64,000 bases of DNA from Parapedobacter sp964498395. Its GTDB lineage: Bacteria > Bacteroidota > Bacteroidia > Sphingobacteriales > Sphingobacteriaceae. The notes under the pieces were generated by a model. That model was not told the DNA's origin. It saw only the letters and a list, made by a program, of their open reading frames with translations, and did no database searches. A program made the translations under genes and the position numbers. Shown piece after piece: positions 53,401 through 61,933 of this stretch. The stretch covers positions 62,001 through 126,000 of the forward strand of contig CAZCHE010000002.1 of the NCBI GenBank assembly GCA_964498395.1, in the 5' to 3' direction. Positions within the stretch are counted from its first letter, which is position 1. Each line of letters opens with the position of its first letter.

Positions 53401-55242
53401 ATGGCAGGATACAACGCACGCGACAATGCATGGGCACGACGATTGAAGACGCTTTTCTTTAGCGCCGCCGCGTCTTTGCGAGCAGCTAGTGGATATGCAG
53501 GGCTAACCCTTTCGGTATTGCTGCTAACGACCTTGTCTATCACCGCCCAAACCCCGCGTACGTACTGTAATCCCATCAACATCGATTACGGCTATACACC
53601 GATCCCCAATTTCTCCGAGTGGGGGAGGCACCGGGCGACAGCTGACCCGGTTATCGTGAACTATCAAGGAGATTATTACCTCTTCAGTACGAACCAATGG
53701 GGGTACTGGTGGAGCTCGGATATGTCAAAATGGAACTTCGTTTCTAAAAAATTCCTCCGCTCGTGGAATGGGGATGTGTACGATGAGTTGTGTGCCCCGG
53801 CCGTGGGGATCGTAGGCGATACCATGCTGGTATTCGGATCCACCTATACGGATAAGTTTACCATTTGGATGAGTACCAACCCGAAAGCCAACGACTGGCA
53901 ACCACTGGTAGATTCCTTCTCCATCGGAGGATGGGATCCGGATTTTTTCACGGATGACGATGGACGGTTTTACATGTATAATGGCAGTAGCAACCGTTAC
54001 CCTTTGTATGGTATCGAGCTAAACCGGCAGACCTTTGAACCCATCGGTGCCCGCAAGGAACTGTATTTCTTGGAAGACTGGCGATACGGCTGGCAGCGGT
54101 TTGGTGAATACTTGGACAACACGTTCCTCGACCCATTCATTGAGGGGGCGCACATGACGAAGCACAATGGCAAATACTATTTTCAGTACGCTGCGCCCGG
54201 TACCGAATTTAGCGGTTATGCGGATGGGGTGGCCGTGGGCGATAGCCCGTTGGGGCCATTTTTTACTCAGTCTGACCCCCTCAGTTATAAACCCGGCGGT
54301 TTTGCCCGAGGGGCGGGGCATGGCTCCACGTTTCAGGATAACGATGGCAATTACTGGCACGTTTCCACAGTGGTATTGGGAGTGAAGAATAATTTTGAAC
54401 GTCGATTGGGGATTTGGCCCGCCGGTTTTGATAACGATGGCGTGATGTATTGCAATACCACGTTTGGCGACTATCCGCATTACCTCCCCAGTGGCCCAGC
54501 AGATCACTTAACGAGCCGCTTCACGGGATGGATGCTGCTCAATTACAACAAGCCGGTACAAGTATCGTCTACACTGGGAGCAGCCTATCCGGCAAATTAT
54601 GCCGTGGATGAGCTCATGAAAACCTATTGGTGTGCGGCTACGGGCGATAAAGGGGAATGGATACAGACCGATTTGGGTGAGGTAAGCACCGTTCATGCGA
54701 TACAGATCAACTACGCCGACCAGGATGTGGATAGTGCTTTTCTTGGAAAAATCCAAGGGATTTACCACCAATACGTGCTTTCTTACTCAGAAGATGGGCA
54801 GCATTGGAACGTGCTTGTCGACAAGAGCGACAACGATACGGATATTCCCCATGAGTATGTCGAATTACCGCAGCCGGTCAACGCACGTTATATCAAGCTC
54901 GAAAATATCCACATGCCATCGGGCAAATTTGCACTCAGTGGATTGCGGGTATTTGGTCATGGTGCGGGGGATAAACCCTCGCCCGTAACAGACTTTATCG
55001 TCTTGCGTACCGAGAAGGATAAGCGGAGTGCTTGGCTCAAATGGGATCCGGTAGACAATGCGTATGCTTATAACATCTATACCGGGGTGGCACCGGATAA
55101 ATTGTACAATTGCATCATGGTGCATGGGGCTAACGAATATTACTATAAAGCGATGGACAGCCAGAAACCTTATTATTTCAGTATAGAGGCCATTAACGAA
55201 AACGGGGTATCTGAGCGGACGCCGGTTAAAAAAGTAGATTAA
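53401..55242 (+). CDS. GH43-like five-bladed propeller glycosidase with discoidin and Fn3 domains
   Basis: The product has about 613 residues. After an unusually long N-terminal region and hydrophobic signal (ending in SITAQ near residue 46), a propeller follows with GH43-type catalytic residues: D82 in ATADPVI as base, DPDFFTDDDGRFY as the modulating aspartate and E248 in FIEGAHM as acid. A discoidin (F5/8 type C) domain (about 385-510) and an Fn3 module (about 520-613) end the chain. GH43 enzymes usually cleave arabinosides or xylosides, which is unexpected beside GH144 genes. A GTG at 53389, directly after the preceding stop, is an alternative start. Confidence 0.82.
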   Translation: MAGYNARDNAWARRLKTLFFSAAASLRAASGYAGLTLSVLLLTTLSITAQTPRTYCNPINIDYGYTPIPNFSEWGRHRATADPVIVNYQGDYYLFSTNQWGYWWSSDMSKWNFVSKKFLRSWNGDVYDELCAPAVGIVGDTMLVFGSTYTDKFTIWMSTNPKANDWQPLVDSFSIGGWDPDFFTDDDGRFYMYNGSSNRYPLYGIELNRQTFEPIGARKELYFLEDWRYGWQRFGEYLDNTFLDPFIEGAHMTKHNGKYYFQYAAPGTEFSGYADGVAVGDSPLGPFFTQSDPLSYKPGGFARGAGHGSTFQDNDGNYWHVSTVVLGVKNNFERRLGIWPAGFDNDGVMYCNTTFGDYPHYLPSGPADHLTSRFTGWMLLNYNKPVQVSSTLGAAYPANYAVDELMKTYWCAATGDKGEWIQTDLGEVSTVHAIQINYADQDVDSAFLGKIQGIYHQYVLSYSEDGQHWNVLVDKSDNDTDIPHEYVELPQPVNARYIKLENIHMPSGKFALSGLRVFGHGAGDKPSPVTDFIVLRTEKDKRSAWLKWDPVDNAYAYNIYTGVAPDKLYNCIMVHGANEYYYKAMDSQKPYYFSIEAINENGVSERTPVKKVD

Positions 55243-55258
55243 AACAAAACGAGAAGCG

Positions 55259-57556
55259 ATGAAAACACCTGCCCAGTTAATATACCTTATTTGCACCACG
55301 TTATTATCGATTGGGATGCTGCCCGCCCTTGGACAACAAGGCCAGCAAGGTATGGATCAGTTCATTAGCGATTTGATGGCACAAATGACCGTGGAGGAGA
55401 AAATCGGACAGCTCAATCTGGTTACGGCTGGAGAAGCTACCACAGGATCGGCGGTCAGTACCGATGTGGAGACGAAAATTAAAGAAGGGAAAATCGGCGG
55501 GATTTTCAGCATGACCACCGTTGGACGTATCCGTGCCGCCCAAGAGTTGGCGGTAAACCAGTCGCGGTTGAAAATTCCGATCATTTTCGGGCTGGATGTC
55601 ATCCATGGCTATAAGACTATTTTTCCGATTCCGCTGGGCCTCGCTGCCTCCTGGGATATGGATTTGATACAGGAAACGGCTCGAATTGCGGCTATAGAAG
55701 CATCTGCTGATGGATTGAACTGGACGTTCTCCCCCATGGTCGATATTTCGCGGGATGCCCGTTGGGGGCGTATTTCCGAAGGGAGCGGAGAGGATACCTA
55801 TTTAGGTTCACGTATTGCCGAGGCGATGGTACGCGGTTATCAAGGAAACGACCTAGCTGCCGATCATACATTGATGGCCTGCGTGAAGCATTTTGCGCTA
55901 TACGGAGCGGCAGAAGCAGGCCGCGATTATAACACCACCGACATGAGCCTGCACCGCATGTACAACGAGTATTTGCCTCCTTACAAAGCTGCTATTGATG
56001 CGGGCGCAGGAACCGTCATGACATCCTTTAACGATATCAATGGGGTGCCGGCTACCGCTAACAAATGGCTGATGACCGATGTGCTTCGCCACGAGTGGGG
56101 CTTTGATGGCATGGTGGTAACAGACTATACGGCCATCAATGAGCTGATTGACCATGGTTTGGGTGATTTGCAGGAAGTATCTGCCTTATCGCTCAAAGCC
56201 GGTGTGGAGATGGACATGGTGGGAGAAGGGTTTCTGACCACGCTGAAAAAATCGTTAGAAGAAGGTAAAGTCAGTGAAGCAGACATTGACCGAGCTTGTC
56301 GCCTGGTGCTTGAAGCGAAATATAAACTGGGATTGTTTGATGACCCCTTTCGCTATTGCGATGAGGAACGGGCCGAAAAGTATCTATTGAACCCCACCCA
56401 TCTCAGCAAGGCTAGGGAAGCAGCTGGTAAGTCATTTGTACTATTGAAGAATGATGGCCAGACCTTGCCATTGAAAAAGCAGGGTACCGTGGCATTGATT
56501 GGCCCGTTAGCCAATACCGGAAGCAATATGCCAGGCACATGGAGTGTGAGTGCCGACCTTGAAAACACATCTTCCTTGCTGGAGGGGATGCGTACGGTAT
56601 TGGGCAACCAGGTGAATGTATTGCACCACCATGGTGCTAACCTGATAGCGGATTCCGCTTATCAAGAGCGAGCCACGATGTTTGGGCGTACCATCCCACG
56701 GGATGAGCGCCCTGAATCAGCGATCATTGCCGAAGCATTGGAAGTGGCCCGTCGAGCTGATGTCATCGTGGCCGCATTAGGCGAAAGCTCGGAGATGAGT
56801 GGCGAGGCGTCAAGTCGTACGGATATTGGTATCCCTGAGGTGCAGCGACGGCTATTGGCTGAGTTGCTGAAGGTGGGCAAACCTGTCGTGCTGGTCTTGT
56901 TCACGGGTAGGCCACTTACACTGACTTGGGAGCATGAGCATGTACCCGCCATTCTCAATGTGTGGTTTGGAGGTACCGAGACGGGCAAGGCCGTGGCCGA
57001 TGTGCTCTTTGGCGACGTCAATCCCTCAGGGAAATTGCCTGCCACGTTTCCACAGCATGTGGGGCAAGTGCCTTTGTATTACAGCCATAAAAGTACCGGC
57101 CGTCCACTCCCTGACGGGCAATGGTTCCAGAAATTCCGCTCTAATTACCTTGACGTGAGCAACGACCCCCTTTATCCTTTTGGTTATGGGCTAAGTTACA
57201 CGTCCTTTGCCTACGGTGAGCCGACATTGAGCAGTGATTATCTCCGGAAAGACGGGCGTTTGCAAGTCCGAGTCGAGGTAAAAAACACGGGCGATTATGA
57301 GGGGGAAGAAGTGGTGCAATTGTATATCCGGGATGTCGTGGCCTCGGTAACCCGTCCGGTAAAAGAGTTGAAGGCATTCCAGAAAATCCGGCTGATGCCG
57401 GGTGAGTCCAGGCAGGTTATTTTTGAAATTACGGGAGACAACCTCAAGTTTTATAATGCAGCGTTAGACTATATAGTAGAACCCGGTGAATTTGTGGTGT
57501 ATATCGGCACAAACTCCCGCGATGTACAGGAAGCACGGTTTACATGGGTTGAATAA
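55259..57556 (+). CDS. GH3 beta-glucosidase, BglX-like
   Basis: The product has 765 residues and a signal peptide (about 1-24), so it is periplasmic. The GH3 N-terminal barrel has the catalytic nucleophile D289 in GMVVTDYTA and the sugar-binding KHFALYG block. The second alpha/beta domain (GTVALIGPLAN) and the C-terminal Fn3-like domain (EVKNTGDYEGEEVVQLYIRD) follow. It removes glucose from the non-reducing end of glucooligosaccharides. In a GH144 operon, sophorose and longer beta-1,2-glucooligosaccharides are the likely substrates. It is the last gene of PUL 2 and is followed by a terminator. Confidence 0.96.
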   Translation: MKTPAQLIYLICTTLLSIGMLPALGQQGQQGMDQFISDLMAQMTVEEKIGQLNLVTAGEATTGSAVSTDVETKIKEGKIGGIFSMTTVGRIRAAQELAVNQSRLKIPIIFGLDVIHGYKTIFPIPLGLAASWDMDLIQETARIAAIEASADGLNWTFSPMVDISRDARWGRISEGSGEDTYLGSRIAEAMVRGYQGNDLAADHTLMACVKHFALYGAAEAGRDYNTTDMSLHRMYNEYLPPYKAAIDAGAGTVMTSFNDINGVPATANKWLMTDVLRHEWGFDGMVVTDYTAINELIDHGLGDLQEVSALSLKAGVEMDMVGEGFLTTLKKSLEEGKVSEADIDRACRLVLEAKYKLGLFDDPFRYCDEERAEKYLLNPTHLSKAREAAGKSFVLLKNDGQTLPLKKQGTVALIGPLANTGSNMPGTWSVSADLENTSSLLEGMRTVLGNQVNVLHHHGANLIADSAYQERATMFGRTIPRDERPESAIIAEALEVARRADVIVAALGESSEMSGEASSRTDIGIPEVQRRLLAELLKVGKPVVLVLFTGRPLTLTWEHEHVPAILNVWFGGTETGKAVADVLFGDVNPSGKLPATFPQHVGQVPLYYSHKSTGRPLPDGQWFQKFRSNYLDVSNDPLYPFGYGLSYTSFAYGEPTLSSDYLRKDGRLQVRVEVKNTGDYEGEEVVQLYIRDVVASVTRPVKELKAFQKIRLMPGESRQVIFEITGDNLKFYNAALDYIVEPGEFVVYIGTNSRDVQEARFTWVE

Positions 57557-57585
57557 TCTTAATTGATTAGTGAGGTTTGCAGTGA

Positions 57586-57625
57586 AAAGGCCCCGTACTT
57601 TCGGGGCCTTTCGCATTTTTGTTTT
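57586..57625 (+). terminator. intrinsic terminator of the PUL 2 operon
   Basis: A perfect 10-bp GC-rich stem (57586-57595 with 57602-57611) with a 6-base loop is followed by CGCATTTTTGTTTTT. It lies 30 bp after the GH3 stop and ends before the convergent hydrolase gene. Confidence 0.85.
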
Positions 57626-57635
57626 TACCGTTCGA

Positions 57636-58277
57636 TCAGTCTTCGTCATGTTGGCCAAATATCAACTCATTGGCTAGTAATGTTTCGTCGGCGCTGATGC
57701 TATGCGGCTTGCCGGGATAAATCTCCACGTGCACATTGGCTCCCAGTTGCCGAAGGATGTCGGCACTTTCCTCGATCCGATACAGAGGTACGTGCGGGTC
57801 TGTGTCACCCGAGGTAATAAGCAATGGTGTCTCGGCAAATGCCCCGTTATAATGGTTCGTATCCAGTACCTTTCCAATCAACCCTCCCGTAAAGGCTACG
57901 ACACCGCCGTACCGCTTGGCGTGCCGGGCAACGTATTCCAAGGTGAGGCAAGCTCCCTGTGAAAAACCCACGAAATAGAGGTTTTCCGGTTGGATGCCCA
58001 ATCGGGCAGCTTCCGCAACGACATCGTCTACCAGTTCCAAAGCCGAATCCAACGCTGGTTGATTGTCCGCCACGGGAGCGAGGAAACTATAGGGGTACCA
58101 TGATTGGTTGGTAGCCTGCGGAGCCAGCAGCAGCGCTTCTTCAAGATGCAGGTGATGTTGTAGTGAGAGGATCCCCTGCGCGGTGCTGCCCCGTCCATGG
58201 AGCAGCACCACCGCACGGGTAGCTTGTTCGACCGGTTTGCCGGCCTGTATGAATTGTTTGTCGTGTGTGTACATCAT
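57636..58277 (-). CDS. alpha/beta hydrolase, phospholipase/carboxylesterase type (MhqD-like)
   Basis: The product has 213 residues. The nucleophile serine is in GFSQGACLTLEY, the aspartate in TSGDTDPHVPLYR and the histidine in GKPHSIS. The N-terminal VVLLHGRGST is the oxyanion-hole region. Its ATG overlaps the stop of the upstream dioxygenase gene (TAATG), so the two are translationally coupled. In Bacillus, the mhqD and mhqO genes for hydroquinone resistance have the same family pairing, and this suggests a shared role in quinone or aldehyde stress. Confidence 0.88.
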   Translation of the reverse strand: MMYTHDKQFIQAGKPVEQATRAVVLLHGRGSTAQGILSLQHHLHLEEALLLAPQATNQSWYPYSFLAPVADNQPALDSALELVDDVVAEAARLGIQPENLYFVGFSQGACLTLEYVARHAKRYGGVVAFTGGLIGKVLDTNHYNGAFAETPLLITSGDTDPHVPLYRIEESADILRQLGANVHVEIYPGKPHSISADETLLANELIFGQHDED

Positions 58278-59215
58278 TAATCCAATTGGGGTAAAACACG
58301 TTCAATCCGATCCCGGTATCCCTCGTATTGCGAAGGGAGTTTTAATCCACTGCCCAGTTCGGCGACAGTTTCGTCTGTAGCAAATCCGGGGTTGTCTGTC
58401 GCGATCTCGAAGAGTACGCCCCCCGGTTCGCGGAAGTAGAGCGAATAGAAGTAATTGCGGTCGATCTTTTCAGTGATATGTAAGCCTTGTGCAAGCACCT
58501 TCTCGCGGAAGTGCATCAAGGTCTCCTCGTCTTTTACTCGAAATGCCACGTGGTGTACGGATCCTCCGCCAAGCACGCCCACAGATTCACCTGGAGCTTC
58601 CACGATGTCCACAATGGCAGCATGCTCCACCGCATCGGTAATAAACCGGTAGCGGTTTACCTCCTGTTGCAACAACCGATAGCCGAAGACATCGGTTAGG
58701 ATACGAGCCGTGGCGTCCATCTTGTTCGTCGTGATGGTGATATGATGAAATCCATGTGTGGCATGTTCGGCCGTTACCTCATCGGTGACCCAAGGCGTAC
58801 GGGTATCGGCCACGTTAGGTACGGTCAATTCTAGTTTAAGGCCATCGGGATCCAGAAACGTAAGGTATTGCTCGCCGAACTTCTCCGACACGTTATTATG
58901 GATGACATTGTGGTCTTCAAACCGTTTTTTCCAAAAGTCAAGGCTCCCTTGGGGTACTGCATAACCGATTTCTGTCACCTGTTGTGTGCCCCTTCGGCCT
59001 TGCCTAACGCGGTTGCCCCAAGGGAAGAACGTAAGGATCGTGCCGGGAGTGCCTACTTCATCTCCGAAATAGAAATGGTAGGTTTCGGGATCATCGAAGT
59101 TGACGGTTTTCTTAACCATCCGAAGCCCCAATGTACGGGTGTAAAAAGCGTGGTTTTTTTTGGCATCACCTGCAATCGCTGTAATGTGGTGGATACCTAA
59201 AATCCTGTTTTCCAT
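58277..59215 (-). CDS. ring-cleaving dioxygenase, VOC superfamily (MhqO/MhqA-like)
   Basis: The product has 312 residues in two vicinal-oxygen-chelate halves. The first half has GIHHITAIAGDAKKNHAFYTRTLGLRMVKK-type sequence, with HH as a metal ligand and KLELTVP later; the second has HGFHHITITTN and GVLFEIATDNPGF with the metal-binding E. MhqO-type proteins are implicated in hydroquinone ring cleavage. The frame is open to 59257, but a -7 element (59240-59247) lies inside that stretch, so the ATG at 59215 (MENRILGIHHI) is used. It is divergent from a Crp/Fnr regulator. Confidence 0.9.
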   Translation of the reverse strand: MENRILGIHHITAIAGDAKKNHAFYTRTLGLRMVKKTVNFDDPETYHFYFGDEVGTPGTILTFFPWGNRVRQGRRGTQQVTEIGYAVPQGSLDFWKKRFEDHNVIHNNVSEKFGEQYLTFLDPDGLKLELTVPNVADTRTPWVTDEVTAEHATHGFHHITITTNKMDATARILTDVFGYRLLQQEVNRYRFITDAVEHAAIVDIVEAPGESVGVLGGGSVHHVAFRVKDEETLMHFREKVLAQGLHITEKIDRNYFYSLYFREPGGVLFEIATDNPGFATDETVAELGSGLKLPSQYEGYRDRIERVLPQLD

Positions 59216-59239
59216 TTTCGTTTTCCTTTCTTGTTGGTG

Positions 59240-59247
59240 CAAAGGTA
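59240..59247 (-). promoter_or_regulatory. -7 element (TACCTTTG) of the dioxygenase/hydrolase operon
   Basis: This is an exact TAnnTTTG match on the minus strand, 24 bases before the ATG at 59215. Confidence 0.5.
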
Positions 59248-59314
59248 ATACAGCCACTTTCGCTGGACATTAACCTAGGACAAGAAAGAGGCTGGCCCTT
59301 TATGAATAAATGAT

Positions 59315-59322
59315 TATGTTTG
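59315..59322 (+). promoter_or_regulatory. -7 element (TATGTTTG) of the Crp/Fnr gene
   Basis: This is an exact TAnnTTTG match 72 bases before the ATG at 59395. ATGAAT and ATTCAT arms (59302-59307, 59323-59328) flank it and could form part of an operator. Confidence 0.4.
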
Positions 59323-59394
59323 ATTCATGGTAATGGTGCTGCCATTGCGTATAACAGTTGATTAGGTAGAAAGTTTATAGCATAACCCCTCTCG

Positions 59395-59979
59395 ATGTTT
59401 ACCACAATTAATGATTACGTCAATCGATGCGGTGTTTTTAGTCCGGAAGACATTGCGATTTTCAATGGTTTACTGAAACCCAAATCTGTTAAGAAAAAAC
59501 AGTTGTTGCTCCGGGAAGGAGAGGTCTGTGATTTCGAAGCCTATATCGTCAAAGGATGCGTACGCAGCTATTACATCGATGAGAATGGTAGTGAAGTGAT
59601 CCTCCAATTCGCGTTGGAAGATTGGTGGGTGGGCGACCTCGGTAGTTTTCACGAACGCACGCCCAGCCTGTTGTACATCGAAGCCATGGAAGATAGCGAG
59701 TTACTAACCCTTAACCCAAGCCGTAAGGAAACGCTACTGGCCGAAGTACCGCAGTTCGAGCGGGTATTTCGACTGATGATCCAGCGGCACCTTGTGGCAT
59801 TGGAACATCGCCTGATCCGGACCATGGCAAAGACTGCAGAGCAACGGTACTTGGATTTTATCCAGCGATATCCTCAAATCGCATTGCGCGTGCCCCAGCA
59901 TTATATTGCTTCGTATTTGGGTATGACCCCCGAGTTTCTAAGCAAAGTCAGGCGGCGTTTGGCGACCAAGAAAGACTAA
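59395..59979 (+). CDS. Crp/Fnr family transcriptional regulator
   Basis: The product has 194 residues. An N-terminal cyclic-nucleotide-binding-type beta barrel (about 20-130; KKKQLLLREGEVCDFEAYIVKGCVRSYY) is followed by a dimer helix and a short winged helix-turn-helix (LRVPQHYIASYLGMTPEFLSKVRRRLA). No Fe-S cysteine cluster is visible at the N-terminus. Proteins of this short type in Bacteroidota control adjacent genes. The divergent MhqO/MhqD-like operon is the obvious candidate target. Confidence 0.93.
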   Translation: MFTTINDYVNRCGVFSPEDIAIFNGLLKPKSVKKKQLLLREGEVCDFEAYIVKGCVRSYYIDENGSEVILQFALEDWWVGDLGSFHERTPSLLYIEAMEDSELLTLNPSRKETLLAEVPQFERVFRLMIQRHLVALEHRLIRTMAKTAEQRYLDFIQRYPQIALRVPQHYIASYLGMTPEFLSKVRRRLATKKD

Positions 59980-59994
59980 TGCATCCAATCGCGG

Positions 59995-60762
59995 TTACAC
60001 CGCGAGATCCAGCACAACAGGGCAATGGTCGGAATGAACTGCCTCCGGCATGATGAACGCACCTACTAGCTTATTTTCAAGCGTATTGCTAACCATATTA
60101 TAATCGATGCGCCAGCCCAGATTGCGTGCTCTGGCATTGGCGCGGAATGTCCACCACGTATAATGGTGTGGATCGGGATTAAGGTGCCTGAATGAATCGA
60201 TATACCCCGAGTTGATGAAATTCTCCATCCATTCGCGCTCCGCAGGCAGGAATCCCGAAGAATTGGCATTGCTGATGGGGTTATGGATGTCGATAGGACG
60301 ATGGCAAATGTTGTAATCCCCGCAAATGACCAAGTTAGGCAACTGCCGCCGCAACCCATCACTATAGGACTGGAAGTCAGCGAGGAAACGATATTTGAAA
60401 TCCTGGCGGATGCTGCCGGTGGTGCCTGAAGGGAAATAAGTGCTTAAGACGGATACGCCATCGAAGTCGGCGCGAATGATGCGTCCCTCGCGGTCATAGT
60501 CTTCGTGCCCACACCCATATTCGATATGCTTCGGCGAAATCTTGGTAAAGATCGCCGTGCCGCTATACCCTTTTTTCTCCGCCGGAAACCAATAGTGTTC
60601 GTAGCCCAGTTGCTCGAGGAGCGACAGCTCTTGCAGCTGTTCAGGCGTAGCTTTGATTTCCTGTAAGCATACCACATCCGGTTGGGCGTGGTTCAGCCAA
60701 GTTAACCAATCCTTACGTAGGGCTGCTCGGATGCCATTGACGTTGTAGGTGATGATTCTCAT
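59995..60762 (-). CDS. xth: exodeoxyribonuclease III (AP endonuclease)
   Basis: This enzyme cuts DNA at abasic sites and trims 3' ends. The product has 255 residues. The ExoIII motifs are YNVNGIRAALRKDW, LQEIKA with the metal-binding glutamate, GDYNICH, WWTFRANARARNLGWRIDY and the terminal SDHCPVVLDL with the catalytic D and H. It lies 44 bp downstream of the cyclophilin gene on the same strand. Its job complements Ung in base excision repair. Confidence 0.96.
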   Translation of the reverse strand: MRIITYNVNGIRAALRKDWLTWLNHAQPDVVCLQEIKATPEQLQELSLLEQLGYEHYWFPAEKKGYSGTAIFTKISPKHIEYGCGHEDYDREGRIIRADFDGVSVLSTYFPSGTTGSIRQDFKYRFLADFQSYSDGLRRQLPNLVICGDYNICHRPIDIHNPISNANSSGFLPAEREWMENFINSGYIDSFRHLNPDPHHYTWWTFRANARARNLGWRIDYNMVSNTLENKLVGAFIMPEAVHSDHCPVVLDLAV

Positions 60763-60805
60763 GTTAAGTAAAGCAGTGGCGGGTAACAGGTACCAGTAGA
60801 CGCCG

Positions 60806-61552
60806 CTAGTATTTGGGTTTGAATAGATCGAAGAATTTCGTGAAGATGTTATTCTTCGGCTCGAGCCCCGCCAATTCCCGTTCGAGGTTGATGGCTTCCC
60901 TTCGGGTCAGCAATACCATATCCATTTGTTGGTTTTCCAGCGGACGGTCAAATCTATCGGTTTCCATGGCTGCGATGCTGTCAACGACGGCCACACCCGA
61001 AATTAATTCGCCAAAGACGGTGTAGTTTTGATCGAGATGGGGGGTGCCGCCCAATGTTTTGTATACCTCGCGTTGGTATGCGGGGATTTTGCGCCCGCCG
61101 AGGCGTATTTGCTCTAAGCTATCCAATCCGGCATCCGTAAAGGTACGTCCTTGCACCAGGTAGAACTGTGACCCGCTGGAGGCTTTTTCCGGATTGTTGT
61201 CGCGAGCCGCGGCGATGACACCTTTTTTATGGAAGAGGCTGTCGTTGAACTCTGCGGGAATGGTGTAGTCCGGCCCACCTTCTCCCAGCCGCTGCTTTTC
61301 GGCGGCATACCGGGAGTGGGGATCGCCCCCTTGGATCATGAAGTTTTGGATCACCCGATGAAACAGCAAATCTTTGTAATACCCCTCATGCACCAACTTC
61401 GTGAAGTTGTCGCGGTGTAGGGGTGTTTCGTCATACAGTTTCAGCAAACATTCACCTTTGGTCGTGGTGATGCGCACGTATTTATGAGGTGGGTTGGCAT
61501 ACAGTACGACGTGCAGCGCCAGGAGCGTAATCAATAATGTGGTTTTCTTCAT
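60806..61552 (-). CDS. cyclophilin-type peptidyl-prolyl isomerase, secreted
   Basis: The product has 248 residues with a signal peptide (about 1-20, ending in VLYANP), so it is probably periplasmic. The cyclophilin fold is seen in DNFTKLVHEGYYKDLLFHRVIQNFMIQGGD, SSGSQFYLVQG and LDQNYTVFGELISGVAVVD; the active-site arginine is in FHRVI and the QFY motif is intact. It carries an insertion between the GSQF and TVFG blocks. It helps fold exported proteins. It is followed by the exonuclease III gene. Confidence 0.94.
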   Translation of the reverse strand: MKKTTLLITLLALHVVLYANPPHKYVRITTTKGECLLKLYDETPLHRDNFTKLVHEGYYKDLLFHRVIQNFMIQGGDPHSRYAAEKQRLGEGGPDYTIPAEFNDSLFHKKGVIAAARDNNPEKASSGSQFYLVQGRTFTDAGLDSLEQIRLGGRKIPAYQREVYKTLGGTPHLDQNYTVFGELISGVAVVDSIAAMETDRFDRPLENQQMDMVLLTRREAINLERELAGLEPKNNIFTKFFDLFKPKY

Positions 61553-61588
61553 GTATTTTTTTCTAATGTAGTTTATGCAATCCGTTTC

Positions 61589-61933
61589 TTATTGATGCAC
61601 TTCATCGAAATAGTCGATGATGAGTGATTTGATGATCATTTCCTGCTCCAATAAGGTATAGTTAGGGATAGGTTTCACGAGTCGCCAATGGGGCCAGCCA
61701 TCTTGGTCAAGGCCTTCCAGTTCGTAGAAGCCCATGGCGCTGAAAAGTCGGCAGGTGGCGATATGCATCAATTCTTCCTTTTGCCTTTTGGTGAATTTGG
61801 TCGGCCCCTTGCCTAGCTCCTGTACGCCTATCAGAAACAGCATCACTTTGATGTCGGGTATTTCCATGCCGAATTGTGCGGCGGTTTGCTGCTGTAAGGC
61901 AATCCACTTCCTGTTGATCATCGCGACATTCAT
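61589..61933 (-). CDS. small conserved protein of unknown function
   Basis: The product has 114 residues and no signal peptide or membrane helix. It reads as helical (WIALQQQTAAQFGMEIPDIKVMLFLIGVQELG, FTKRQKEELMHIATCRLFSAMGFYELEG), then DGWPHWRLVKPIPN and a C-terminal helix. The clean helix pattern and codon use support a real gene, although I do not recognise the family. The start is uncertain: the ATG at 61921 gives a better distance from a near-match -7 (61938-61945). It is 36 bp upstream of the cyclophilin gene and may share its transcript. Confidence 0.7.
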   Translation of the reverse strand: MNVAMINRKWIALQQQTAAQFGMEIPDIKVMLFLIGVQELGKGPTKFTKRQKEELMHIATCRLFSAMGFYELEGLDQDGWPHWRLVKPIPNYTLLEQEMIIKSLIIDYFDEVHQ

